A stretch of 64,000 nt of DNA from assembly GCA_051294375.1 (NCBI GenBank), contig CM119268.1, forward strand, positions 4,503,162 to 4,567,161. The letters run 5' to 3'. The DNA is from Paraspadella gotoi. Its lineage: Eukaryota > Chaetognatha. Every line of letters begins with the position of its first letter. Within the stretch, counting starts at the first letter, position 1. Positions 46,128 through 57,820 of this stretch are shown here, piece by piece. The notes below the pieces were generated by a model. It was not told the origin of the DNA, made no database searches, and saw only the letters and a list, made by a program, of their open reading frames with translations. Position numbers and translations under genes: made by a program.

Positions 46128-46204
46128 ATGGCCGACTTCACCTCCAAACGGGAGAAAAAAAAACTATTTCCAGCAAATGGAAACGACGGGCGTCCAAGGA
46201 AGAT
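46128..46204 (+). CDS. Candidate first coding exon, short basic N-terminus
   Basis: The ATG has an excellent context (CAAGATGGCC) right after the CpG-rich promoter candidate and opens MADFTSKREKKKLFPANGND then GRPRK. The frame continues to 46325, but from about 46230 the DNA belongs to the dispersed monomer family (AAATTTTGTGTGGTGGGTAGG). The true exon therefore probably ends before that. No perfect donor is visible; AAGATAGGTCAC at about 46199 is the nearest candidate. Family unknown. The CAAGATGGCCGAC string also matches a YY1-like initiator motif, so this could be a non-coding start site. Confidence 0.35.
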
Positions 46205-46229
46205 AGGTCACTTTTATTTGAATCTTTTT

Positions 46230-46400
46230 TTACTCATTTTAACGCATAATACTAAATTTATCATAATTGGGATCGATAGATTGAGATTAAATTTTGTGTG
46301 GTGGGTAGGAAAGTGTGTGGATTGAGCACGATAATAAAGTTCGAATGGAATCGAGGGAGTGGAAATGAGTTTGCATGCAAAAACAAAGTCAAGTTGACTT
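46230..46400 (+). repeat. Single monomer of the 7.3-kb repeat family, plus orientation
   Basis: Has TTAAATTTTGTGTGGTGGGT and GTGGAAATGAGTTTGCATG, diagnostic of the monomers in blocks A and B. Confidence 0.75.
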
Positions 46401-46479
46401 TAATTTTTATTATTTATGCTTACTCATGAAATTAAGTGAAATGATGCAAATTAAAAAAATGATGCAAGTTTAAAAAAAT

Positions 46480-47943
46480 TATGCTCGGACGATTCCTCGC
46501 ACAAAAATTTCATTCCATCCATCCTAATGCACGAGTAATTGGTGTTTTTTGCTAAGTGGGACGGACGGACGGATTGAATTGACTGATTAAATTAATTATG
46601 ATTAATTAATTGACTAAATTGATTAATTAACTGATTAATTATTAGAGCTTATTAATACATGCCCTGAATATACATTTAATTAAAAGGAAAAAAAATCATA
46701 ATCAATTAGTGAAAGCAGGTTTTTGTTTTTTCCATTTAACTCATTTCACTCAAAAAGATTCCAGTCGAAATTGGTTTCCTGTTCAATCACACACTTTTCT
46801 ACTGCACATACAAAATTCAGTCAATCGATAATTTAAGTGGTAATAAGCTATAATTGGTCAACTTGCATAATTTAAATCACTTGCAATAATTTGGTCAAAC
46901 TGACATAATTTGGTTAACTGACATAATTTGATCTAGCTGACATAATTGGTCAACTGACATAAATTTGGTCAACTGACATAATTTGATCAATTAAGATAAT
47001 TTGGTCAACCGGCATAATTTGGGTTAACTGGCATAATTTTTATCACTAGCCTAAATTTGGTCACAGGCATAATTTGGTCAACTTGCAAAAATTGATTAAC
47101 TTGCAGAATTTTTGATCACTGGGCATAATTTTGGTCCAATTAGCATAAATTTGGTCAATAATCAATCAATCAATCAATGCAATCATCAATCAATCAATAA
47201 CAATCAGGAGAGAGAGAGAGAAACTTTAAAAAAAATTCAATAAATGTGTCTTTTGGTTTCTAATTTGAACTCTTTTCACTCCTACGATTCCAATCAAAAA
47301 TTTTATCCAGGCTTTATCACAATACTTTCTACCCACACAAAATTCAATTTCGATTTATCTATCCAATTTTTAATAAACAATAATTATGAGTAAAATTTAA
47401 TTAAAAATACTTCAAGTACATATGACTTTTGTTTTTCAATTTTAACTCATTTCGCACTCGCACGATTCCATCGAAACTTTATATCCGGCTCAATCACACA
47501 CCTTTCTACCATCATACAAAATTTCAAGTCAATTGCACTATCCACTGCAATGAGGCAATTGGGCGTTCAAATAGTGAAATATTATTTTTTTGTTTTTTCA
47601 TTTAAACCAATTTCCACTCGCACGATTCCCTCGAAACTTCAAAATATCCATCCTCAATCACACAGTTTCCTACCACACACAAATTTAAATACAATACAAT
47701 CCATCCAATGCACGGGTAATTGGAGATTTTTTGCTAAGGTGGGAGGAGCGGACGGACGGACGTGACGGAGCGGACGGGAACGCGACGGACGGACATCATT
47801 TTTTTTTGCATAATTTATCGATAATTGCGATGTTACTGACATGATATAAGTGGTGTGCCCGACAATATTGATGGGGGCGGAGCGACGGACGGAAAAAGTG
47901 AGTTAATAGGTCGGGATCTGCTTGATAGCCAAGATCCGACATA
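46480..47943 (-). repeat. Inverted third copy of the hairpin/monomer repeat family
   Basis: Reverse complement of the block A/B repeat. Monomers with CCAATTACCCGTGCATTGG sense lie near 47700 and 46530. A (CGGA)n array and the leader with GATATAAGTGGTGTGCCCGAC lead to a degraded hairpin, GGTCGGGATCTGCTTGATAG then CCAAGATCCGAC, ending at the 25-N gap. With the plus-oriented monomer at 46230 it forms an inverted arrangement. Confidence 0.8.
46855..47170. repeat. Degenerate 18-bp repeat (CATAATTTGGTCAACTGA)
   Basis: About 17 units with variable first and last bases, inside the inverted repeat copy; not seen in blocks A or B. It is followed by short AATCAATC repeats. Confidence 0.88.
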
Positions 47944-47968
47944 NNNNNNNNNNNNNNNNNNNNNNNNN
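47944..47968. other. 25-N gap
   Basis: Exactly 25 N; sits directly beside the hairpin terminus of the inverted repeat copy. Confidence 0.98.
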
Positions 47969-48110
47969 AAAAAAGGTGGAGAGTAATTAGATTAGAGAGA
48001 CGGAAATTTGGCGGAAGGTGAAAGAGTTGCAATGAAAATAATTAAAATGTTGAATGAGATTATGAAAAAATTAAAAGGGGGAAAAAGGTTCTAGGAAAAT
48101 GAAATATGAA

Positions 48111-48120
48111 NNNNNNNNNN
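48111..48120. other. 10-N gap
   Basis: Short gap beside an A run. Confidence 0.98.
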
Positions 48121-49150
48121 AAAAAAAAAATATTATTAATACATTTTAAACATTTAAAAAACTAAAACAATTAATTCTGCAATTTTCATAAAAAAAGAAC
48201 CCTGAAAGAAAAATAGTAGTTTTATTACTTTCCCCTATCTACTTTTTATACTTTCTATAGTCCACCCTTCTCTTAACCGAGTCTATTAATAGCTCATAGG
48301 TTCACCCTCACTATTTTTCACACGTGGGGATTTACTTAAAAAACGTTTAATATTTTAATGTTTAATATTATTTTAGCAATTAATCAAATTTCATTTAAGA
48401 CTCGAAGGGCCTTCGGGCGCTCAATCGTGGATTCAAACGCTCGAGCGAAAATTGATGGAAAAGAAGCCAACGAGGATATTAATTCAAATCGATAGGAATC
48501 GAGGGAGCGAGTCGGGCAAGGTTGACGGGCAAACTTACTCAAAATGAACGGACAATCTGATTGAAGTCGCCCTGAACCTGACCATGAAAGGCCGAGAAAA
48601 CTGATTCAAAATGAGCGGGCAAAAATGGTGCGAAAATCTAACAAATTTGGTTTGAAATAGTCGGGCAAATAAATAAATAAATAATAAATAACAAACAAAT
48701 AAAAATAACCGTTGAGGCGGGTAAAAAAGAGTAGAATAGTCTTGATTGAAAATGGTCGGGCAAACTAATTGAAACGAGCAGGGAAACTGACTCCTCGGTC
48801 AGTCTGGTTCGAGATGATCGCAAAAAATATCGTGAGAACATAAAGATGACTAACTTTTTTAATTCGGAGAAAATTCTTCTTTTATGGTTTTCCGTCTGTT
48901 TTTTTTTTTTTTTTGTTTTTTTTATTACTATATTGAGCGGCAAAGGGAGAAAGCAATTATATTACGCTACATATTTGTGATTATAAATTAGCATGAAAGA
49001 GAAAGTTTACCAGAGAAAATAAACGATACGATATGCATATCTTCTCCCTCTATCTTTCTTTTAACATTGTCATTTTTTAATAATTGATTCTTTTTTTAAA
49101 ATAAAATTATCAGACGATGATAAGAATGTGAAGAGATAAGAAGATGAAAA
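48121..49150. other. AT-rich sequence with a degenerate TCGGGCAAA repeat
   Basis: From about 48500 to 48790 the words CGGGCAAA, TGATT and AAAATG recur about eight times (for example TGAGCGGGCAAAAATGG), suggesting an old short tandem repeat. No gene seen. Confidence 0.5.
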
Positions 49151-49157
49151 CATCAAC

Positions 49158-49182
49158 GACGACGACGACGACGACGACGACG
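49158..49182. repeat. (ACG)n short array
   Basis: About eight ACG units. Confidence 0.9.
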
Positions 49183-49229
49183 CCCGGGAAAACGCCCTCC
49201 AGCTTATTGAAAATCATGAAATAGAAAAA

Positions 49230-49870
49230 AATTGCCGAAACTCAACTTTTCTTCTTGTATCTTCTTTTTCTTTCCTCCCTTCTTTACTTTCCTTTTTCTT
49301 CTTCCTCTTCTTTCTAATTTTCTTTCTTCTTTTGCGTTCTTTCTTTTCTTTTTTTCTTTTTCTTATTTTTTTCTTTATTTCTCCTTTCTTTTTCCCCCTT
49401 TTTCTTCTGCCTTTTTTTTTCCCTTTTTATCTTCTTTTTCTTTCTACCTTCCTTCTTTACTTTTCCTTTTTCTCTTCCTCTTTCCTCCTTTTCTTATCTT
49501 TTTTTCTTTTCTCCTTTTCCCCCCATTTCTTTTTCGTTTTATGTTTATTTCCTTTTTTTGTCATTTTTTTACATCCTCTTTTATTTCCTTTCCTTTTTCT
49601 TTTTCCATTTTCTTCTTTTCTCTCTCATATTCCTTCACTTTTTTTCCTTCCTATTCTCGCTTTGCTAAAAATTTCTCTTTTCTTTCCTTCCTCCCTTTCC
49701 TTTTTTATCTTTCCTCCCTTTTCCTCCTCTCGCCTCGCCAACTTTCCTTTTTTTCATGCTTTTTTTTTCGCTCGGAAACGTTATCTCGTTTTTGGATTTT
49801 ATATTTTCTTGTTTATTATTTTCTTTTTCTCGTCAAAAATGTCGATTGTTAAATTTTTTTTTTCTCTCGT
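49230..49870. repeat. T-rich pyrimidine tract
   Basis: About 640 bp of TTTTC/CCTTT DNA. Its 180-206 codon frames, rich in Phe/Ser/Leu, are compositional. Confidence 0.85.
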
Positions 49871-50124
49871 TTAAACTTTGAAAAATTTCGCGAAAGGTTT
49901 TATATGTTTTTTCTTTTCGTTTTCATTTTTCGTGGCTAGTATTTTTAATTTAATATTTTTTTTTCCATTTGTTGACAATTTTATTGTTCGTGTTTTCTTT
50001 AATTTTTTTTGGCCAAAAAAAGATCAAAATATTTTCAGGGGCGTGAAAGCACTCCGCTTAACTGAAGTGTATTTAAACCTCCAAAAATATGCTTGAAGTG
50101 GTTGAAAGAATGAAACAGACGAAG

Positions 50125-50129
<5 letters not shown>

Positions 50130-50202
<73 letters not shown>

Positions 50203-50210
50203 AGAGAGAG
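50130..50210. repeat. (GA)n microsatellite
   Basis: About 80 bp of nearly pure GA. Confidence 0.97.
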
Positions 50211-50645
50211 AACGGAGACGTTTTGACTCGGATTCAATTATCTGAGAGCGAAGACACTTGTCGTCGCGAAAAGAAGTTTAGATCAACGACGCACGAATCC
50301 TTTTTTTTTTCTTTCGCCGATGCTGTGACCACATATGCTGCGAGCTCAAATTCTGTGAGCACAAATACTTCAAGCACATTGGCTGCCACATTTCCTTACA
50401 ATAACGGTACTGTGACCACAATCTTATGAATTTATTTCAAGACTATTCTATTCTAAAAAGGTTTTCCAATGACAACCCGATTCCCCGCCTAAGAATAATG
50501 GAAATTTCGTGAATTGATGTTTTATACTTTAGACGATGTTAATACTGTGACTCTATTCGGTGATTCTATTCTTCCGCATCACGCGCCTTTTTTTCTTCTT
50601 GGAACAAATTGTTTAAAAAAAGGGACGGTAAAAAAAATCATGAAT

Positions 50646-50657
50646 CACGTGACGTCA
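50646..50657. promoter_or_regulatory. Overlapping E-box and CRE palindromes
   Basis: CACGTGACGTCA combines CACGTG with the full CREB/ATF site TGACGTCA. A single site in AT-rich sequence with no assigned gene beside it. Confidence 0.35.
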
Positions 50658-50859
50658 TTTCACTCAATAGTGTCACGTATATTTTCTCAATTTATTATTA
50701 CAACAACAAGTATAGTCTATCTCTGTTTCACATTCATTCTTCCCTCTGTTTAATACTCTGTCTCACTCTCATTCTTCCATCTTACACACGCAGGTTCTCT
50801 CTCTATCTTCCGTCTTTAATTCTTCATATTCTGTCCCGCTCGCTCCCTCGCTAACAGCC

Positions 50860-53800
50860 GCTTCGATCCTCGCCACAACGTTAACGATCCTCAGCCATCA
50901 AGAATTCACGCAAAAGAGAAATACAAGTGGCTGCGCCAATACATGTAAATCGCTTTCAAGGGCTTAAACTGAACTATTACTGCAGAACAAATAATATTTT
51001 GTTACTTGAAAAAATCTAATAAATCAAAACTATATTATTTTTGTTTCGATATATGATATTATATGATTAAAATGCTTTGATCAAGACATAAAATGAGAAA
51101 TAGAATAAAATAAAATAGAATAAGAAAAAAATATTTATTAAAAAATTGTTAAAAATTATTTAAAAAAAAATTAAGATAATGAAAATTAACAAAAACAATT
51201 GCTATTTTGGTGAATAGCAGGTGCAATTGAATATCTAATATTAGACAATCTTTTTACCAAGTATCATTCAAAATGATGAAGTAAAAGCCAATAAAAACTT
51301 AAATGTGATAGAACAACCCACCGAGTGACCCAAAAGTGACTTATTAAGTTGCTTTGCGAGTACTCGCGGCGCAACTAAAATTATAATAAGGAAATAAAGG
51401 AAAAAGGAAGAAATAAAAGATCTTTTATTTCTTCCATTTTCCATTTTATCCTAAATCTTTCAAAAAAATATTTTTTAACAATTTTTTCTTATTCTATTTT
51501 ATTTCAGTATAAAAGGGGATAGACCGACGTGGGTCCATTACCCCTCTCCTTCTCATTCACCTCTATTTCTCATTCTATGTCTTGATCAAAGAATTTTAAT
51601 CGTATATCATATATCTAAACAAAAATAATATTGTTTTGATTTATTAGATAAAAACTATGGCCGTCGCTGTTAAAGAAAAATTTGGGGGCGAAAATAAAAG
51701 AATTCGACGTCATTAATGATTGATGTTGACTTCGAAGAGGAAACGATGAAAATGACGACGATGACGACGACAACGACGAAGACGATAAAAATAGAAAACT
51801 GCGACGACGACGANNNNNNNNNNNNNNNNNNNNNNNNNNNNNNNNNNNNNNNNNNNNNNNNNNNNNNNNNNNNNNNNNNNNNNNNNNNNNNNNNNNNNNN
51901 NNNNNNNNNNNNNNNNNNNNNNNNNNNNNNNNNNNNNNNNNNNNNNNNNNNNNNNNNNNNNNNNNNNNNNNNNNNNNNNNNNNNNNNNNNNNNNNNNNNN
52001 NNNNNNNNNNNNNNNNNNNNNNNNNNNNNNNNNNNNNNNNNNNNNNNNNNNNNNNNNNNNNNNNNNNNNNNNNNNNNNNNNNNNNNNNNNNNNNNNNNNN
52101 NNNNNNNNNNNNNNNNNNNNNNNNNNNNNNNNNNNNNNNNNNNNNNNNNNNNNNNNNNNNNNNNNNNNNNNNNNNNNNNNNNNNNNNNNNNNNNNNNNNN
52201 NNNNNNNNNNNNNNNNNNNNNNNNNNNNNNNNNNNNNNNNNNNNNNNNNNNNNNNNNNNNNNNNNNNNNNNNNNNNNNNNNNNNNNNNNNNNNNNNNNNN
52301 NNNNNNNNNNNNNNNNNNNNNNNNNNNNNNNNNNNNNNNNNNNNNNNNNNNNNNNNNNNNNNNNNNNNNNNNNNNNNNNNNNNNNNNNNNNNNNNNNNNN
52401 NNNNNNNNNNNNNNNNNNNNNNNNNNNNNNNNNNNNNNNNNNNNNNNNNNNNNNNNNNNNNNNNNNNNNNNNNNNNNNNNNNNNNNNNNNNNNNNNNNNN
52501 NNNNNNNNNNNNNNNNNNNNNNNNNNNNNNNNNNNNNNNNNNNNNNNNNNNNNNNNNNNNNNNNNNNNNNNNNNNNNNNNNNNNNNNNNNNNNNNNNNNN
52601 NNNNNNNNNNNNNNNNNNNNNNNNNNNNNNNNNNNNNNNNNNNNNNNNNNNNNNNNNNNNNNNNNNNNNNNNNNNNNNNNNNNNNNNNNNNNNNNNNNNN
52701 NNNNNNNNNNNNNNNNNNNNNNNNNNNNNNNNNNNNNNNNNNAAATGCAGAGAAGAAAACGATGGAAAAGAGAAAACTGGAAAAAGGAGAATTTTTCGAC
52801 AATTGTGGACGTGATCCAATTTTAACATTATTACTTTTCATCACAATCATGACTGCATTACGTACAGGGGTGGGACCGTATATCGAGACAAAATTTTTAA
52901 AAAATCATTACTTTAAAACTCTTTATGATTTTAAAAATCTGAATAAATGTTTGTATAATACTCTCTCTTAGCTTTTAGACGATATATTAATCTTTTTAAA
53001 ATTCTTTAATATAATGCTTTTTTTGATGCAGCAAATAATACTTATTGTTTATATCTCATTCTAAGACATAATAATATATTACTAAAATATTGATAATGTC
53101 TTTCTAATGGCTTTTAAAGTGTTTATAGAATATCTCTTTATATCTTTTAATAGTCTTTTATTAGAATATTAATAATATCTTTTATAAGGATAATAAGAAT
53201 NNNNNNNNNNNNNNNNNNNNNNNNNNNNNNNNNNNNNNNNNNNNNNNNNNNNNNNNNNNNNNNNNNNNNNNNNNNNNNNNNNNNNNNNNNNNNNNNNNNN
53301 NNNNNNNNNNNNNNNNNNNNNNNNNNNNNNNNNNNNNNNNNNNNNNNNNNNNNNNNNNNNNNNNNNNNNNNNNNNNNNNNNNNNNNNNNNNNNNNNNNNN
53401 NNNNNNNNNNNNNNNNNNNNNNNNNNNNNNNNNNNNNNNNNNNNNNNNNNNNNNNNNNNNNNNNNNNNNNNNNNNNNNNNNNNNNNNNNNNNNNNNNNNN
53501 NNNNNNNNNNNNNNNNNNNNNNNNNNNNNNNNNNNNNNNNNNNNNNNNNNNNNNNNNNNNNNNNNNNNNNNNNNNNNNNNNNNNNNNNNNNNNNNNNNNN
53601 NNNNNNNNNNNNNNNNNNNNNNNNNNNNNNNNNNNNNNNNNNNNNNNNNNNNNNNNNNNNNNNNNNNNNNNNNNNNNNNNNNNNNNNNNNNNNNNNNNNN
53701 NNNNNNNNNNNNNNNNNNNNNNNNNNNNNNNNNNNNNNNNNNNNNNNNNNNNNNNNNNNNNNNNNNNNNNNNNNNNNNNNNNNNNNNNNNNNNNNNNNNN

Positions 53801-54345
53801 NNNNNNNNNNNNNNNNNNNNNNNNNNNNNNNNNNNNNNNNNNNNNNNNNNNNNNNNNNNNNNNNNNNNNNNNNNNNNNNNNNNNNNNNNNNNNNNNNNNN
53901 NNNNNNNNNNNNNNNNNNNNNNNNNNNNNNNNNNNNNNNNNNNNNTTCATAGTTCATTGGGTTAAATGCTTTGTTACTACAAATTAATTCGGAACACTTT
54001 TTTTAAAATAATACAATTATAAAGATAAAAAAAANNNNNNNNNNNNNNNNNNNNNNNNNNNNNNNNNNNNNNNNNNNNNNNNNNNNNNNNNNNNNNNNNN
54101 NNNNNNNNNNNNNNNNNNNNNNNNNNNNNNNNNNNNNNNNNNNNNNNNNNNNNNNNNNNNNNNNNNNNNNNNNNNNNNNNNNNNNNNNNNNNNNNNNNNN
54201 NNNNNNNNNNNNNNNNNNNNNNNNNNNNNNNNNNNNNNNNNNNNNNNNNNNNNCAATGCAATAAAAATATGCAAATTGCATAATTGCTCAAAATTTTATT
54301 TCGTCGAAAAACAAAAAGAATAAAATTGAAGGTCGAAAAACAATT
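50860..54345. repeat. Duplicated block, copy 1 (gapped, low noise)
   Basis: Same content and order as 54371-57925: GTTAACGATCCTCAGCCATC, AACTATATTATT, CCACCGAGTGACCCAAAAGT, a GACGACAACGACGAAGACGA tract, AAATGCAGAG, GAGAATTTTTCGACAATTGT, TTCATAGTTCA, and TGCAAATTGC followed by an AAACAATTTTTT end. It has three N gaps: 51814-52742 (929), 53201-53945 (745) and 54035-54253 (219). Reads like clean short-read contigs. Confidence 0.93.
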
Positions 54346-55502
54346 TTTTTTTAATCAGAGACGAGGCATCGCTTTCGAATCCTCGCCCACGTTAACGATC
54401 CTCAGCCATCAGAAATTCACGCAAAACGAGAAATACATAGTGGCTGCGCCAATACAGTAAACTCGCTTTCAGGCTTAAACTGAACCTATTACTGGCCAGA
54501 ACAAATAATCATTTTGCTTCACTTGAAAAATCTAATAAATCAAAAACTATATTATTTTGTTTCGATATATGACTATTATATGATTTAAAAACTGCTTGAT
54601 CAACGACATAAAATGAACGAACATCAGCAATAAAATACCCAAACTAGAAATAATAAAAAAATATTTATCTAAAAAATCTGTTAAAAATTAATTTAAAAAA
54701 AAATTAAGCATAAATGAAAATCTAACAAAAACAAATTGCTATTTTGGTGTAATCAGCCAGCGTGCACATTGAATATCTAAATATTAGACAATCTTTTTAC
54801 CAAGTATCCATTCAAAACTGATGAAGTAAAAGCCAATCAAAAAAACTTAAATGTGATAGATCACAACCCACCGAGTGACCCAAAAGTGATTATTAAGTTG
54901 GCTTTGCGAGTCACTCGCCGGCGCCAAACTAAAATTTAAATAAGGAAATAAACGGAAAAAGGAAGAAATAAAAGATTCCTTATTTCTTCATCTTTCCATT
55001 TATCCTAATATCTTTCAAAAACATATTTACAATTTTCTTTATTCTATTTTCCTTTTCCAGTATCAAAACGGGGATAGACCGACCGTCCGGGTCCATTACC
55101 CTCTCCTTCTCATTTCACCCTATTTCTCACTTCTCATGTCTTGCATCAAATGACCTTCTTCACATCGCGTATATCATATATTAAACAAAATATATTGTTT
55201 TGATTATTAGATAAAAAACTATGCCGTCGCTGTTAACAGAACAATTCTGGGGGCGTAACACTAAGCATTCGACCGTCATTAATGATTTGATGCCTTCGAC
55301 TTCGAAGCAGGAAACGATGAAAATGACGGACGATGACGACGACAACGACGAAGACGATAAAATTAGAAAACTGCTGACGACGACGACCAACGACGACGAC
55401 GACGACGACGATGAACGAACACCGCAAACTCCAAAACCAACATCCAACATCCATCACGAACCGTAGTTCAATTGCTTCGGACTGCTCGCGACGCTCATCA
55501 TT

Positions 55503-55539
<37 letters not shown>

Positions 55540-55577
55540 AGAGAGAGAGTAGAAGAGAGAGAGAGAGAGAGAGAGAA
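55503..55577. repeat. (GA)n array
   Basis: GA repeats lying opposite the first gap of copy 1, explaining why that gap was hard to close. Confidence 0.93.
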
Positions 55578-55688
55578 ACCACGTGTATCTTACTCCGCCT
55601 CCTACTTCCGCCTGGCCCGGTTTTCCAAATCCGCAGAGAAAAGTGCAACCCAATAATTTAATCCGCTTTCTGCCTCACTTGACTGCGG

Positions 55689-55689
55689 A

Positions 55690-55759
<70 letters not shown>

Positions 55760-55770
55760 AGAGAGAGACT
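55689..55770. repeat. (GA)n array
   Basis: About 80 bp of GA, also opposite the first gap of copy 1. Confidence 0.95.
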
Positions 55771-56221
55771 AGCCAAGATGGAAAGGAAGAGGGAGGGAGA
55801 CGAAAATGCAGAGGAAGAAAACGAATGAGAAAGAGAAAACTGGAAAAAAGGAGAATTTTTCGACAATTGTGGGACTGTGATTCCAATTTTAACATTATTA
55901 TTTTCATCACAATCATGACTAGCATCTAACGTTAACCGGGGTGGGAACCGTATATCCGAGGATCAAAATTTTTAAAAAATCATTACCTTTAAAACTCTTT
56001 ATGATTTTAAAAATCTGAAAGTAAATGTTTGGTTTATAAATATCTCCTCTTAGCTTTTAGACGATCGTATTAATCTTTTTAAAATTCTTAATATATTGCT
56101 TTTTTGATCAGCCAAATAATACTTATTGTTTATATCTTCATTCTAAGACATGAATAATATATTACTAAAATATTTTTGATAATGTCTTTCTAAATGGCTT
56201 TTAAAGTTTTATAGAAGTATC

Positions 56222-56686
56222 AAGAAAGAACCGAATAGGTTTCCCCATCATGCACTCGTTTCCTCATTCATCTTCTCCTCATTCCTCCTCGGCCCTCCTC
56301 CCGGAGATCAGGCTCGAGTCCATGGGTTTAGGTTTTCATTCCCACGCTTTTTCCTTCTCTTTCTCTCTCGACCGTCCTCGTCCCGGTTCAGTCTCTGTTA
56401 CCAGATTTTTTACGCCAATTTAGCCGCTTACATTATATTTTCCTTTTCCCAACCATGTTTTCTCCGCGTCTTGACTTAGCCTAGATTTCAGTCAGACTTA
56501 ACCCGACCTTAGATGTTAGAGTGGGGCCCAATTGGGGCTCGAACCCACAGACCCTTGCCTTTAGTCCCAGCACCACATGTGGGCCGCCATCTAACTTAAG
56601 GTCGGGTAAGGTCTGACCTGAAAATCTAGGTAAGTAAAGACACGGGAGGAAATGGTGGAAAGCGAAAATATAATGAAGCGGCTAAA
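56222..56686. mobile_element. Insertion containing a foldback/MITE-like element
   Basis: Copy 1 reads ...ATAGAATATCTCTTTATATC... without a break. Copy 2 has 465 extra bases between ATAGAAGTATC and TCTCCTTTATATC. Inside are two arms, about 56416-56520 and 56587-56688, that are reverse complements with mismatches (for example TTTAGCCGC...ATTATATTTTC against GAAAATATAAT...GCGGCTAAA, and CCTAGATTTCAG against CTGAAAATCTAGG). The right arm ends at the insertion border; about 195 bp precede the left arm. No transposase frame, so non-autonomous. Confidence 0.7.
56521..56586 (-). mobile_element. tRNA-like core in the loop of the foldback element
   Basis: Minus strand reads GGGACTAAAGGCAAGGGTCT then GTGGGTTCGAGCCCCAATTGG. 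GGGTTCGAGCCCC is a full T-arm with a perfect B box, and the preceding part resembles an anticodon/variable region. No complete D-arm or acceptor stem is seen, so this is a tRNA relic or SINE-like core, not a tRNA gene. Confidence 0.5.
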
Positions 56687-57026
56687 TCTCCTTTATATCT
56701 CTTTTAATTAAGGTCTTTTTATGAAATATTCAACTAATATCTTTTATAAGGATTAATAAGAATATTTATACATGGTTTTTATGCATTTTATTTATGATTC
56801 ACATTTTTTTTTAAATTTAAAGTTATTAATACAATCGGGCCTCTTTCTTTTTTTCCTCCTTAATATCTTCGCCGTGCACGAGGAAAGGGAAAGCGCAAAT
56901 AACTCTCCTCCATAAAAAGGTGAGTTTGTAAAGGCGCTAAACGCCGGATGTAATCGACTTGAAAATTAGGCGGAGGATGTTTAATTGCAGGTCAATGGGT
57001 GACTGGAGAAGGGCACCTGGGGAAAG

Positions 57027-57235
57027 GGAGAGAGAGAGAGAGAGAGAGAGAAGGAGGAGAGAGAGAGAGAGAGAGAGAGGAGAATGATGAGAGAGAGAGA
57101 GAGAAGAGAGAGAGAGAAGAGAGAGAAAGAGGAGACGAAAGAGAGAGAGGGAGAGAGAGAAGAGAGAGCAGAAGAGAGAGAAGATGCGATAGAGAGAGGA
57201 GAAGCGATGAGAGAAGAGACAGAGATAGGAAGTAG
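57027..57235. repeat. Interrupted (GA)n array
   Basis: About 200 bp GA-rich tract opposite the second gap of copy 1. Confidence 0.92.
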
Positions 57236-57726
57236 CAGAAGAAAAACCGGTTAATCAAGGCGCCGGCCGGAATCTGGAGCGATTGAAAGCAGTTTTTGAG
57301 GGCTCAGGTGGAAAATAAGGAAAGGAAGGAAGCTTCGTCCGTCGTCGTCTTCCGTCGTTGTCGTGTGTTCGTCTGTCGTTCAGTGTCGCCGTCCCTGTTT
57401 TCCTAGAACTGATTTAGCGCTTGTTCCGATCAGTTGTTCAGATGAAAAAGGTGGGAAATTGGTCGCAGCTGCCTTCATAGTTCAATTGGTTAACATGCTT
57501 TGTTACTACAAATTAATTCTCGGAAACACTTTTTTTTAAAAATAATACAAGTTATACAAGATAAAAAAAAAATACATATAAGCGAAAAATATTAAAAAGT
57601 AAAATCTGACAACTTTACAGGTTTTGCTTTTAAATAAGATAGGGACAAAAAATCAGTCTAACAATTCGGGACACGGGGCGGGAAATCCGGCCACAGAGGT
57701 CTTTTTATTACTGCGTCTGTATGGGT

Positions 57727-57727
<1 letters not shown>

Positions 57728-57774
<47 letters not shown>

Positions 57775-57820
57775 TCTTCTCTCTCTCTCTCTCTCTCGCT
57801 CTCCTCTCTCTCTCCTCCCT
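57728..57820. repeat. (CT)n array
   Basis: CT repeats opposite the third gap of copy 1. Confidence 0.94.

Noticed and set aside
46855-47170. CRISPR array
   Set aside because: Units of about 18 bp are contiguous and degenerate, with no unique spacers; the setting is eukaryotic.
49232-49874. Phe/Ser/Leu-rich frames of 180-206 codons
   Set aside because: Same composition effect in a T-rich pyrimidine tract.
51615-52850. Frames of about 370-410 codons over 51.6-52.8 kb, and similar ones at 53.1-54.3 and 59.7-60.7 kb
   Set aside because: Most of each frame is N.
56521-56600. A functional tRNA gene
   Set aside because: Good T-arm but no matching acceptor stem or D-arm; it lies inside an inverted-repeat element.
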